Shown: one piece after another, positions 37,277 through 52,900 of the stretch
How the letters are laid out: each line of letters begins with the position of its first letter
Position numbering within the stretch: the first letter of the stretch is position 1
From: Nissolia schottii
Taxonomy: Eukaryota > Streptophyta > Magnoliopsida > Fabales > Fabaceae
Direction: 5' to 3'
Assembly: GCA_003254905.1 (NCBI GenBank)
Contig: QANU01107820.1
Location: 374,880 to 438,879, forward strand
DNA length: 64,000 nt
Notes under the pieces: model-generated
Database searches by the model: none
The model's input: the letters and a program-made list of their open reading frames with translations, nothing else
What the model was told of the DNA's origin: nothing
Translations under genes and position numbers: made by a program

Positions 37277-38055
37277 GTGACTCTTTCTCTCTTCACTTCT
37301 TCCCACAATTCATGTAAAACACACACACACACACACACGCACACTCTATTCTCTGTCATTGCTATTATTGATTCTCTGGTTTTTGCTTTTTCTTTTTGGG
37401 GTTCTTCTTGTTTTTGCCTGGTTTGTTCAAAGTTCGAACCTTTTTCTGTTTTGAAGTCTTCCTTTCTATGCAGTTTAATATGTTTTTTCCGTTTGTTTTT
37501 TTTGGACGAGTGATGTTTCCATGTTGTTTCCTGAAATGGGTCTTTCTAAATAACCCAGGTGGGTTGGGTGGCGGTGGTCTTGTTTTTTAGTGTCTCTGCG
37601 CAAAATTCATGTGATTTTTTAATCTGGGTTTCTTGAAGTTTTTATGCCTTTTTTTGATTGATATCGAGGTAAAGTTTAATGGGCTTCTCGTGGTTTTTGA
37701 ATTTTGATGTTTCCTTCTTTTTTTTTCATATATGTGAATTAGTCTTTGGTGTAGAGTGTGAAGTTTGGTCTGAAAGATATCAAGGGTGTGTTTGGTTTTA
37801 GTCATCCATTTCATTTCCTGAATTTATTGTTTTCGATATTGTGAAGGAAACCATGAAAACTATAAAATCATGTTTCCATTTGCTATTTCTATTATTTCTT
37901 TTACAAAATCTTGAAAACTGAAACTAAACACACCCAAAATGTTGCTTTTTTATTTCGTTTTTGTTATATTTTTTTTACTTGTTTGGTTGCTTTGGTTTGT
38001 GTGAAGGGATGGAATGAGCTAATGCTGTGTTGTTTTATTGTTTAGTGTGTTTCAG
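37277..38055 (+). other. Probable 5' UTR intron of the BIR1-type gene
   Basis: CTGACTCAG|GTGACTC at 37277 is a good donor, and GTGTGTTTCAG| at 38055 a good acceptor, before the leader that precedes the ATG at 38181. A pyrimidine-rich stretch at 37080-37130 and a leader-like segment at about 37160-37276 lie upstream. This is inferred from signals only. Confidence 0.5.
37784..37935. mobile_element. Small MITE inside the BIR1 leader intron
   Basis: 152 bp. The left end is GGGTGTGTTTGGTTT; the right end read in reverse is GGGTGTGTTTAGTTT (14 of 15). The flanks CAA/AAA give no clear TSD. Non-coding. Confidence 0.55.
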
Positions 38056-38180
38056 GCTGTGTTGTTAGGTGGTGGATTGTAGTCATATGGATTGTGCTGT
38101 GGCCAGCATTGGATACCAATTTTAGTGAGGTATTGGGATTGTTTTCCTTTTGGATTTTTGTTTGGGAACTTGGTTTGAAG

Positions 38181-40362
38181 ATGGTTCCGAGTAGCCGGAT
38201 TTTCGGCAGCCGTGTCGTTATCGTTGTTGTCGTTGCTGCTTTGGTGCTGCTGATTAGCTGTGGCGTGACCGATGGGACCGCCAGCGATATCTTCTGCTTG
38301 AGGAGCCTGAAAGATTCGCTGCGAGATCCCAATAACTATCTGCAGTCGTGGAATTTCAACAATGATACCGAAGGGTTTCTTTGCAGTTTCACCGGGGTCG
38401 AGTGCTGGCATCCGGACGAGAATCGGGTCTTGAATCTCAAGCTATCGAACATGGGGCTCAAGGGCCAGTTCCCCCGCGCCATTCAGAACTGCTCGAGCTT
38501 AACGGGATTAGATCTTTCGGCCAACAAGCTCTCTCAGACCATTCCGGAGGATATATCGAAGCTTCTCACGTATGTGACGTCCCTTGATCTATCTTCGAAC
38601 GATTTTGATGGAGAGATACCTGTGTCACTTGCAAATTGTACCTATCTCAATAGCCTTAAACTTGACCAAAACAGACTCACCGGACAAATTCCTGCAGAGC
38701 TTAGTCTGCTCGGGCGGCTTAAGACATTTAGTGCAGCCAATAATCTTTTGACCGGGCAAGTTCCGAATTTTAGGAACGGTATTATCACAGCTGAAAGTTA
38801 CGCAAATAACCCAGGCCTCTGTGGTAGTCCCTTGGAAGCTTGCCGGCCCAAGTCTCCCAAGAGTAACTCTGCAGTCATAGCCGGAGCAGCTGTCGGTGGT
38901 GTAACTGTCGCGGCATTAGGGTTGGGAATTGCATTGTTCTTCTATGTGCGCCGTGTTTCTTCCATGAGAAACGAAGAGGACCCTGAAGGAAACAAATGGG
39001 CAAGGAGTATAAAGGGAACTAAAGCAATAAAGGTATACCATGTTGATGATGGCTTATTACTATAGAAAAATATGTAATTATGGAAAAAGGTATCTTCAAT
39101 AAAGAATAAGCGTTACATTTTCATTGAGAATCATTGCTTTTGATGATATTCTCAATCGTACATTTTATAATAAAGTAGTATATATTTACATACTGCTGCA
39201 CCGAACACACCAATGATTCATTTTCTATAGCAGGCGTTAGAAATGCAGATGATAGTTTCTGAAACTTTGATTTCTGCAAAAATTTACAGAGCTTTAGTTT
39301 GTATGAATTCGAACTACAAAGTGTTGTGCCTAACTATGCTGAATTGGACATCGGTTTTCAATGTTTGAGAAGTTGGTTTCGAAAGTGAAATTGAGTGATC
39401 TGATGAAGGCTACTAATAACTTCAGTAAAAGCAACCTTATTGGGTCAGTAAGAACAGGAACTGTTTACAATGCCGTCCTTGATGACGGCGTATCGCTAAT
39501 GGTTAAGAGATTGCAGGAATGTCAACATTCAGAGAAAGAATTTATGTTTGAGATGGCCACGCTAGGGAATGTTCGACACCGTAACTTGGTTCCCCTTTTA
39601 GGCTTTTGCGTCACCAAAAAGGAGAGGCTTTTGGTCTATAAGAACATGTCAAATGGTACTCTCCATGATCAGCTACATCCTGATGCTGGCGAGAGTGCCA
39701 TGGAGTGGTCTCTAAGGCTCAAAGTTGCGATCGGAGCAGCCAAAGGATTAGCATGGCTTCATCACAGCTGCAATCCCCGAATCATCCACCAGAACATAAC
39801 CTCCAAGTGCATCTTGCTGGACGCAGATTTCGAGCTGAAAATCTCCGATTTTGGCCTCGCCAGACTGATGAATCTGATTGATACACATTTAAGTACTTTT
39901 GTAAACGGCGAGTTTGGTGATTTAGGTTATGTTGCTCCTGAGCACACAAGAACTTTGGTTGCTACACCAAAGGGGGATGTCTATAGCTTCAGGACCCTGC
40001 TCCTCAAGTTGGTTACCGGCGAAAGACCTACGCATGTGGCGAAAGCCCCTGAAACTTTCAAAGGGAACTTGGTGGAATGGATCCAACAGCTCTCAAGCAT
40101 CTCAAAACTCCATGATGCCATTGATGAATCGCTAGTTGGGAAGGGTGTTGATGATGAGGTTTTCCAATTCCTAAAGGTTGCATTCAACTGTGTTGTGCAA
40201 AATCCAAAGGAGAGGCCTACTATGTTTGAAGTGTACCAGTTTCTAAGATCCATTGGGAGCAGATACAATTTTACAATTGAGGATGAGATAATGGCACCTA
40301 CAGATGCTGGTTATGCTGATAACTTGGAGGAACTCATTGTAGGTAGAGAGGGTAAGGAATGA
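38181..40362 (+). CDS. BIR1: BIR1-type LRR receptor-like kinase, splice junction and kinase motifs altered
   Basis: Exon 1 (38181-39032, donor AAG|GTATAC) encodes residues 1-284: signal peptide (to about 34), a short LRR ectodomain of about five repeats (about 82-200; [26 protein letters not shown]), and a membrane span (about 231-256). Exon 2 encodes the kinase domain and ends at 40362. The ATG at 38181 is preferred because the signal peptide follows; an in-frame ATG exists at 38094. BIR1 binds BAK1 and restrains cell death and immunity. Oddities: no AG lies before the expected VSMFEK start of exon 2, and the nearest in-phase acceptor is TTTGAG|AAG at 39369, giving 614 residues. The P-loop reads GSVRTG, the HRD-equivalent is HQN, and after VYSF the usual G and E are R and K. 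Lys330 and DFG (444-446) remain. Possibly a decaying paralogue. Confidence 0.8.
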
Positions 40363-41653
40363 AAAAGGGTATGTAAGATCTAACAATATGTGTAATCAAT
40401 TTTTAATGTGTTAAGTATCTCTTGATTTGTGATCCTAAAATAAATGTGTTATATGTATAGGTTTTATGATCTAGATTCGGCATTTTGCTGTCAATATTGT
40501 AACATTGATTTTATATATCATCAAATCTTGTATTCTCATTATACATAGGTGACTTGCATTTTAAGAATCCTTGTTCTGTTCTAATTTCCATGTTTTCCCC
40601 CATATGTGCTGATATGCTTGGTGGAAATCTCCCTTTCAAATTATGCATTATTTTCCCTTACCTAATTTATGAACTCAATGATTTGAGTTGCAACAAGTTC
40701 CTTCCAATGTTAAGTCTATCCTCCCATGGTTTAAAATTTGAAAGGCAACAAATCTACTAAGGTAAAATTACCATAAGACCATAGGAGGGTCATCATCATG
40801 CCAAATTTTAATTCTTCTGGTTGCGTATTTTCATCTATTGCATAGTAAAGCCAGAAAATATTCAAGGATGGTTTATATTAACTTATAATAAAAGTACATT
40901 TTAGTAGAATTTTTTTTTATTTTTTAGAAGTAGAGTTCATTTTTAGTAAAACATATAAAAAAATATTAAAATACTAGTTCATTAAAAGCTATGAAAAATT
41001 GGAATGTTACAGAGCACAATGGCGGTGGCCAGAGGGCAAGGAATGATTGCAGCGGAGTGGTCTTACAAAAGTCAAATATTTTGAAACAACTTGATAAATC
41101 AAAGAAAAATATTTTTATTAAATAATCTCAACCATTTATTTAGTTATTGGATGGTTAGGCATCAAAGACCATAATGGTCCCAAAGTGAAAACTCTACTTA
41201 AGTCACCTCCAGCATATAAAAGTTCTGATAGCTTTTGAAAAAGCATGTATAAGTCCTAAAGACAAAACAAATTACGTGAGTCGTTTGAGGTGGATATCAT
41301 CATATATAGCATATGATTGACACAATTATTGACTTCACTATTAGCTTTTTTAATATACTCATTTTCATACTAATGATCCATTCGATTCTAATCGCAATGG
41401 TTCATTAGTATGTGACAAAACAGTTAAAAGAATTCTTTACAAGTGACAAGTTTAAGACATTAAAAAACAAATGATGGGTTGGATTGGGTTGTGTGGGCTG
41501 AAAATTTCTAAACCCCAACCCAACCCAATCCTTGTGGGTTAGAAAATTTTAAACCCCGAATAAGCGTCCCTAGTTACCACACACAACTTTACATCTGTAT
41601 TACATCCATTAATGATTCCATTAATGATAAATAAATTTATTAGTAATATATAT
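40363..41653. other. Intergenic, no gene seen
   Basis: 3' flank of BIR1, then AT-rich sequence. A hairpin-prone GGATTGGGTTG / CAACCCAATCC pair at 41480-41530 looks like a small hAT-type MITE scrap. Confidence 0.4.
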
Positions 41654-43130
41654 TTATTGATTAGCATGACAAAATTTGCATGGTTGTAATTTTTTTAGAT
41701 AAACAACGGGGCTAATAAGGCTCGAGAAAGGAACACTACAGTCTACAGTCTCACAATGAGGAAAATAGATGTCAATAGCATCTACAAGAAAAGCATTATA
41801 AATAACAACAGGAACACTATCAAAAAGTTTTATGTCTTGATGAAGATTGAATCCCTTCTTAGCAAGCCCATCAGCACAATAATTAGCTTCTCTGAAGATG
41901 TGGGAGATCCTTACCTCTCCATGGGTATGACAAAGGTCTTGAATAGCAATAAGGAAGGTTCGAAAGGCATGCCTAACTCCACTATTACCATTGCACAAAT
42001 CAACAGTCACCTTCGAATCTAATTCAATTTCAACTTTAGCTAAATTTAGGCTAGTAGCCATCTTGATGCTGATGTAGATACCCCAAAGCTTCGCCATAGT
42101 AATAGAATCAACTGTCAGGTTCACTACAAGTGCAACAACAAAAATACCATCATGGTTACAAATGATTCCTCTACAAGTAGCATTCCTTGGATTATTAGAG
42201 ACCGATCCATCCGTATTGATTTTCCACCACCCTTGAGCAGGAGCTACCCAATGAATATTACACACTTGGTAGCTAGTAAGAATAGAGTGGGCGTTCAATT
42301 TCACCTCCTGAGCCCAAGAGTAGTTCTTAGTAAGACTCAATATTTTCTATTAGCTCTAAAGTAGACTTAATTGAGTTCTCGAAGATCTGATCATTTTTGT
42401 ATCTCCAGAGGGAGTGGCGGACAGTAGTAAATAAGAGAGGCCAAGCAACTCCATTTGAATACCAAGAGGTTAAGGACTGGTTCAAACCCAACCAAACAAG
42501 AAGGTCCTGATGAAAAAGGTCAGTCCAATGATCTCTAGATATAATACTCTTCCATATCTCTTTCGCAACACAACAATCACGAAGGACATGGAGTAGTCTC
42601 AGGATGAGTGTTACACAGAGTGTAATTAGCAGCAATACCCAAACCCACTTGGATCTCTTCTCATTAGTCAACAGAGCTTCAATAAAGTATAACCAAAGAA
42701 AAGATCGAAACCTTTGAGGACCATTCAAAGTCCAAGCTTTTACAAACTTCTCGTCTCTGGTGTGCACATACGCGTAAGCATTTTCATAAGCTGATTTAAT
42801 AGAAAACTCACCTGAGGCATTAGGAAGCCAAGCAACAATGTCATTAGCAAGATTCACCAAAGGAGCTTTAACAACCAAAATTAGCTCCACCATATCCTCA
42901 GGAAGGAAATGACGCAGGCGACCAACATCCCACTCCCCTTTGATATCAACAAAGAAGCTGACATTGCAAGACAAATCCTCATCACTAAGATTCTCCATGG
43001 CAAAATCTTTCAACTTGTGGACTCCCGGTCCAGTGATCATTCCAGAACTTGACAGTGAGGCCATTCCCAAGATATCATATAAGATTATTGTGAATTTGAA
43101 GCCAAGCATGACAAATATGTCTCCAAGCAT
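41654..43130 (-). pseudogene. LINE relic: RT zinc-binding and RNase H domains
   Basis: Two minus-strand frames overlap at 42327-42340, showing a frameshift. The upstream one carries the zf-RVT-like region of plant LINE reverse transcriptases (GEFSIKSAYENAYAYV, then GPQRFRSFLWLYFIEALLTN). The downstream one carries an RNase H-like domain (WWKINTDGSVSNNPRNATCR, VEIELDSKVTVDLC, ISHIFREANYCADGLAKKG). The Asp-Glu-Asp core residues can be recognised. The upstream RT and endonuclease are missing. Confidence 0.8.
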
Positions 43131-44507
43131 GGTTGTAATTGATTATTGGCGTGATAGTTAGATAAATGCTCATTTGATTTGAGAATCTTGCTTTCTCTAT
43201 GAATAAAATCTCATTTTACAATACGCTTGTGAACAAAAGAAAAAAATGGAACAGAAGGTGATATTTTTAGTAGCTTTATTTTCTTGCATCGGATTCGCGG
43301 CCTTAGCATTACTGTTTTTGTGGTACAAATGTGGAAGTGTCAAACGTAACATTCATGGAGATGGAGAGGATGGTCACACTTGAGCCGGTTGTATCTTGTA
43401 ATTTTTATTTGAATCTTTAATTTTTTTTTGTTTAATTGCTATGTTACATTGATACAAATCTTTGACCCTCTTTCATCACTTGGAAAGTGATGAATATGAA
43501 AAGATTTGGCTGGATAACAATATAAAAAGTGCATAGCAACTAAACTCGTTTTCTATTAGTTTATAAAATTATATTGCATGATGTAAAAGAAATAATTATA
43601 TAATAGTTATTTACATATTTTAAAGAATATTATCTTTTGAACATTCGTATAAATATTTAATTATTGTTGATTTTATAATTGGTTCTTATAAATTTGTACG
43701 CATATCTTTTCTTGAAATATTAAAACAAAATATATTGTTAAACTACAAGCATTGAAGTAATCATACGTGAAGGGAAGTACTAGTTCAATACATAATTGGA
43801 TAAATGATGTGAAAGAGACCTCCTGGTTCTCTTTAGTGCAAATACAGATCTAACGTTATATTAAAATCACTGATCCTGTAGAATCTCCCCGGTGCGATAT
43901 CTCAAATTTTTACAGCCTAAATCTCTTTTACTCTCTTGCAGTAAAATGATTAATGAACCAGCCATTAAGGTAATGATTTATATAGAACAAACTAAAGTTA
44001 GATAATAACTACATAAATTATCATAATGTCCTTATCATTTTCCTATATTATGTTGACTAGAGAGTGAGCAGTCATATGGATGAACCCCACATATTTCAAT
44101 AATGTGTGTAAAATCATGACTTTTTAATGTTAAAATTGTTTACATCCTCTAAATTTAAGCTAATTTTTCTTGTTATAGGGTGTGTTTGTTTTTATATTTT
44201 ATATAAAAAAGTTAAAAATTTGATTTTTAATATAGAGCTCAAAAAATTAATTTTTTTAAAAGTTATTCTGTTTAACTTTTTTAAAAAAAATTGAACTGAT
44301 TTTTTTTTTAGATTTTTATTATTTTTAAAATTTTTATGCAAATATAAAAAACTAATTATTTTATCAAAAAAGTGATTATTTAACAAATAGGTTGAAACAA
44401 ACGACTCATAATCAATAACAGTCCAGGTATCAATATTTTCTACGGATTATACATCATATTTTAGATGCATGGTTAAGATAATAAATAAGAAAGTTGATTA
44501 AATATGG
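43131..44507. other. AT-rich intergenic, no gene seen
   Basis: No coding signal. At about 44180-44405 GGGTGTGTTTGTTT and a matching inverted AAACAAACGACTC suggest a MITE with weak ends. Confidence 0.4.
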
Positions 44508-44515
44508 AATAGGAT

Positions 44516-45783
44516 TAGGGGTGGGAATAGGGCAGGCGGCCTGTCAGGGCCTATGACCTGGCTTGTTAGTGACATAGTCTGGCTTGTTTGCCAAAAAGGT
44601 CAGGTCCATGCCATTTTCAAAGCTTGTTTCAATAAACAAGACAAACCCAGACTATTACGAAAGTTTGTTAGGCCTGTCAGGCTAGCCTATTTATTCACAA
44701 ATGTTCATATAGGTTTACTAAAAAAAAAACTTACATTACCTTCAGTAGGACTCGAACTAGACTAGCAAAGCAACACCTTCACCCAGGGGTGTCAAAACAG
44801 GCGGGCCCGGCCCGTTTAGGCCCGGCTCATTAAGGCCCGCGAGCCTAAACGGGCCGGGCTAAAAATATGCATATTTTTCAAGCCCGGCTCGTTTATGGTC
44901 AGTCTGCGGGCCTAAACGGGCCGCCCGCCAGCCCATTTATTTTTNTTATTAATATAATTTTATTACTTAATTTTCCTTTTTAAAGAAACCCTAATCTAAA
45001 GAGTCCCTAGGACTCTCCCACACTCACACTCTCATCTCATCTATCTCGAGTCTCTCGTTCATCCTCCTCTCTGGCGTCTGCTGTTTCTGCATTTCGGTGC
45101 CGCTGCCACTGCTATGGGCTGCTACTGCGTTCTACTGCTATTACTCTAGACTATGTTCTGCGTTCTGCTGGTGGAGTTGGTGCTGCTGCTTCAAATTCCA
45201 CGGTGTTGCTACTGCATTTTGTTGTAAGATTGGTGGCTGCTTGAGTTACTTTTTTTTTTTGTTTCATTGCCATTGGACACCCTCTTCACCAAAATTCTAA
45301 GGAAAAAAAAACTACCAAATGTTCAACGTATACATTCGTTCTCTCATATACATCGTAAATTGTCATCTTTTTACCGTTACTTGATTTGATCGTTTTGTCT
45401 TTCTCTCTGTTTCTTATAAGAATATATTTTCATTATCTAGTCCACCTATAAAAAAAGGAAAGCACTGCTCCCTCTTGTCATTATTTGAAACTCTTTCATT
45501 ACTTTCCATAAACCAATACAGATTATCCTTTAACAAAATTCCATTTCACATGCTTGAATTTATGACATTTTTTTAGCAAGTTTTTAAAAGAACAAAGAAA
45601 TTCTTTTAATCCATTCAATGTACTAAGTTCATAAAAATTTACACAGACAGACCTATCAGACTCTAGGCTAGGCCAAACCTCCCAAACAGGCCAGACCATG
45701 CTTAAAAAAATGGCTTATAACAGTTAACAGGTCAGGTCCAAGCAAAAAATTAACGAAATAAGCCTGACCCGTTCCCACCTCTA
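44516..45783. mobile_element. hAT-type non-autonomous element, 8-bp TSD
   Basis: A perfect 8-bp duplication AATAGGAT (44508-44515 and 45784-45791) flanks a 1268-bp element. The left end is TAGGGGTGGGAATAGGGCAG; the right end read in reverse is TAGAGGTGGGAACGGGTCAG. The 8-bp TSD and these G-rich ends are typical of hAT elements. No transposase frame is present, so it is non-autonomous. Confidence 0.8.
44782..44945. mobile_element. Nested GGCCCGGC-rich element fragment
   Basis: It begins CAGGGGTGTCAAAACAGGCG, a well-known style of plant hAT-like terminus. Alternating GGCCCGGC and GCCGGGC blocks can fold on themselves. The partner end was not found. It lies inside the 1268-bp hAT-type element. 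Base 44945 is an N. Confidence 0.5.
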
Positions 45784-45791
45784 AATAGGAT

Positions 45792-47421
45792 CCTCAAAAG
45801 AATCAAAGTGAAAAATATTTGCAGCCTTGAATCATCAAAATAAAAATTTTGATCCACTAGATAATCTAATGATACACATACATCCACTTACTCAAAAGAG
45901 ATCTCACGAGGATATAAATCCATTAAACATTATTAACAGCTAGTAAATGTGAATGTTTAACAACTCATTGAATATGACCACCCTTCGAAAAGAGTATACA
46001 TCTCCATTTATTTTATTTTTTATATTTTGGTTCTACTCACATCAGGCATCCTCTTATTATGCCCAACCGTTGTCCATTTTTATTTTATTTTTTATTTTAA
46101 CATGGATCATCAATTTCATCATAATTTATCACATTTTGTGCAAAAATGAATCTATCGTATCACATATCAATACTCTTTGCCTATATTCGGTCTCCCCCTA
46201 CGTTAGCTCTAGACCTACCCTCTATTTGATGCACTACTCTAACTAGCGGTTCTAAAGATCTTACATAACCAACTACAGCCAAAACTCTAGCATATTTTCC
46301 ATAATAAACACTATTTCATCTCCATTGCAGTCTAGGATACAACACTTCGTAGCCTTTGGTAAGTTTCATAAGCGCCCGAGACAAAAAAATATAAAATATA
46401 AGGGCGGTAAGGACAGAAACATGTTTAGAAAATGAGACAAAAGCATAAAACTTAAAAGTGTCTTTGTTTTGAAAAAAATTTTAAGCTAATTTTTGTACAT
46501 CCAAAAAAGAAAAACTATAGAAGATATGTCTCTATGCTAACTCTAGCCTCCTTCCTCATGCTAGATTCATTATGTAATCCCAAATTCATTCCTAATACAT
46601 CATCATTCATCTTCCAGCCAAGGATTAAGCACCAAAAAACTTGAATAAATGCGATAGTTACCTATGCATTTTTGCAGCTGAACTCTGCACTAGATGTCCT
46701 GCTTGCAAGGCTCTTTTGGTGCATAATGTGCCCAATCTTCCATGTGCTTTTTGGTCCTTTCTACTAGTCTCTACTTATGCTAGATGACTCAATGAACCTA
46801 CCCGACAAAGGGAAGCAATCACTCCTTATCTACTTCGCGCTGGCTTTTCATTCTTGAATAAACACACTCCATTCCCTCACTCCTCATCCAAACTTTTGAT
46901 CTTGCAACTCACTATATAATGCTAGGATACGATGCACACAAATAAAAATGTGAGAATGGTTCTGCCCTAGTCCCTTTGGGGCTGCGTTCTCCTACAATTG
47001 AATCCCACCCGCATCGTTTTGCTCAAATTTAAGCCTACCCTCTCCTTCCCCAAGCCAAGACTTACACACCTATGAAATAGGAAGAAGAAAAAATTGTACA
47101 ATACAGCATTCAGCTAAGTAAACCGAAGTCAAAAAATTAAGAGTGTAACAAGACTAATGAATTCACTCATACGGAAAAAGAAAGTCTAGATTGTGCTGCT
47201 TAACCACACATATCAATAAGATGGTTTCAAGTTTCAGCAACTAATTTTGCAGCCTCTAGAGAAGCAATGCGGACCGAATAAAATAGCATTGCAAAACCAA
47301 TCAAGTCTACTTTATTTGCCAAGATACAGTACTTACTGCATCGCAGAATTAAATATTCGAAAATTAAATCCCCGTAACTTCAAAAGCACAGTGCAAAACT
47401 GCCGAGTGTATGAAAATTCAA
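45792..47421. other. Intergenic, no gene identified
   Basis: Mixed-composition sequence, less AT-rich than elsewhere at 46550-47100. A 97-codon frame at 45953-46246 shows no recognisable domain. I could not assign it. Confidence 0.35.
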
Positions 47422-49980
<2,559 letters not shown>

Positions 49981-52900
49981 CTAGCATGGGTCACTATTGC
50001 ATATCTCATCATGTGCCTCCAACAGATCTTCCCTCAGGTTCTTCACTAGGTCATCCATTGTCATCCTGTATTTGTCCTCCATCTACATCATAGACATATA
50101 TGGCAATTTAGAATCCCTCACATTACTATCATAATATTACAACATTCTGCATTTAGCATTTAAGTTTGTGCACAATTAATATCAACTATATATGAGAATC
50201 AATTTTGTATGATACAACATCAACAAACAATACATGAGGAGTAAATATTCAATTTAGTCCTCGAAGTTGGCAGCACTGGTCATATAAGGAGTAAATATTC
50301 AATTTAGTCCTTGAAGTTGGCAACACTGGTCATATAAGTCCCCAAGTTATTGAAATACACTATGTGATTCTTAAAGTTGTCAACAGTCAATCAAAATAAT
50401 CATTAAGAGAGATTAACTTGATTGACATCGAATGACTAATTTGATCGATTTCTAACGACCTCATGGCTTGAAAACTAATTATATGACCGATATTGGTAAC
50501 TCTAGAGATTATAGTGAAGGTTAACTTAATACCTAATGATTGTCTACATGGATCAGACAACACTATTGTCATGTCATAGATTAAATAACCATTAAAATTT
50601 ACATCTCTTTTAATATATCTAGATTCAACAATATTGTATGGTAATACACTTAAAATGAAATAATAAGATTTTAGTCAATATAAAAGAAGAAAATTGCATT
50701 GTTTCATACCTGAGCAACAATGGTAATTACAAGGGAAGAATTCCCAAATGGTAGCACACTACTAGTGGTTATGGAGAGATGGAGGTTTCCAAGCAAGGAA
50801 TGTATCTTGAGCAATATGTTCTTTTGCTTCTCACATTGGATTCTAATGAGCACTTCATTGTCTAGGGATCTTGCTTCAACCTCCAATTGTGATTCAACGG
50901 ATCCATAGCCACTAACTGTGTTCTTGGAGGATTTTGCTGATTGTAGTCTTCTATGATCTTTGCTTTGATTCTCCAGCCCTTTAACTCTCTCTTGAAGTAT
51001 TTTCATGTAATTGACAGCTTCTCGAAGTACATAAGCCTTGTCCATCTATTACATAATAACCAAAAACTTTTGATTTATTTTCGGTTATTATTATGACGAC
51101 GACAATAATAACAACAACAATGATGATGATATAAATGATAATAATTTGTTAACATGTTAAGAAAAAAATCATGTAAAAATTAAAATATTTATTATCTTAA
51201 AATTTCGAAAAATATTCAATGTTTTATTTTCAGTAAATTAAGATGAGCTAATCTAATTTCTTTCACTTGATACACGCCTTCATGACATTGACACGTGTTA
51301 ATATACAAGAAAATATTATTTATATATAGATTTTAGATACCTTTTTAGATACATGTGAAATTAGGTGCGAATAATTTGTGAGATTTAGTTATATTATTGG
51401 TTTTTTTCAATGAATGTAAAAAAGATAATCGATATTAATGTATAAATTTTTTTTATTAGATTTATCATCTACATAACTAAAATACACCATTATTAATACA
51501 TAATTCTAAACATTTTTTTACAATAGATTTATCACCTACATAACTAAAAGTTTCACTTATTTATATATGATTCCACATGTCTCAAAGAGGGGGTCACCAT
51601 CACTATCATCACTACTCAGAAATAATCATACTCTAATCTATGAAACCTTAACAATAATATATAGAAGTTTTATTGACATGTACCTTTGAAACAAAAATAT
51701 TAAGCAAAAGATAAAGTTTTTAAAATTTTAATATATTAAACATTTTATTTTTTTAATGTGATATATTTTTTAATCTTTAACTAGAGTATGCAAAACAATA
51801 ACAATATCTTTTTAAAAATTAATAATATACAGTAGTAGTGGTCTAGTAGGTTAACCCCACCTATATTGGATGCATATGAATTATATATTAAAAAGCCTTT
51901 TCCACTTTCAAGCGTGATGTAAGGGAGGATCATAGACCTTTAGGAACCAAAAAAATATTCTTAATTGACCAAGACATATTGTTCAAAAGAATTCAACATA
52001 ATCATGAAAAAATAAATGAACGGGCTTCAACTAAGTGAGAAGAAATAAATAAGAATAAACTTTAATTATTTATTTTCGGTGTTTATGACTATGTCTCTTT
52101 AAAAAAAAATGGCATACAAAAAATTAATTCATATAAGTGGTTAAGGCTATCAAAATGAGTCCAGTTTATTTATCCGATTAAAATCTGACCCAAAAATATA
52201 TAGTAAAAACTCATTTAACCTGCGAGTTAAACGGGCCGGGTTAGCCCGTTTAATAGCCCTATGAGTGGTAAGAGCAAGAAAACTAACCCTCTTTAACCCA
52301 GGTATGGTGGCTGAAAGTGCTATGATGCACCCCGTTACTTCCTGCCTCCTCTTCCTCTCAGCCATTATGTGGTCTCTTGTCTTTGGCACTGATGAGCCTC
52401 TAGCAACCTTTGTTGATGGGTGCACCCTTGGCTCAATTTCAAACCCATCTAATTCCCCTATGCTCCTCTTCTTTGATCTCAAATCATGATTGTGCTTTGA
52501 GGAATTACCATTATCATGATCAAATGACAAGAGATAGGGAGTTGTTGGAGGAGAATTTGTTGCACATTTTTCTAAGGACATGACGGAATTGAAGCTGTTA
52601 CTCTCGTGCATTTTTGTTGTTCCATTATTCTCACTACCCTCAAAGATTGTCTCATTATCAAAGGATAAAGTGCTGTTGGTGGGGCTGGTGGCTCCACCTA
52701 AATCAACAATTCCCCTAGAAATTTTGTTTTGGATGGTGGAAAATTGATCATGATGGAGAGTTTCAATTTCTTGTGAGGAATCTTGGAATTGAAGGATTTC
52801 CCTTAGGAACTCTTGCTCATTGAAGGAGTTTGTATGGTCTTGATTACTGAAGATGTTAACCCCTTCTTCTTTTTCCTGTCACAATTGAACACAACAAAGA

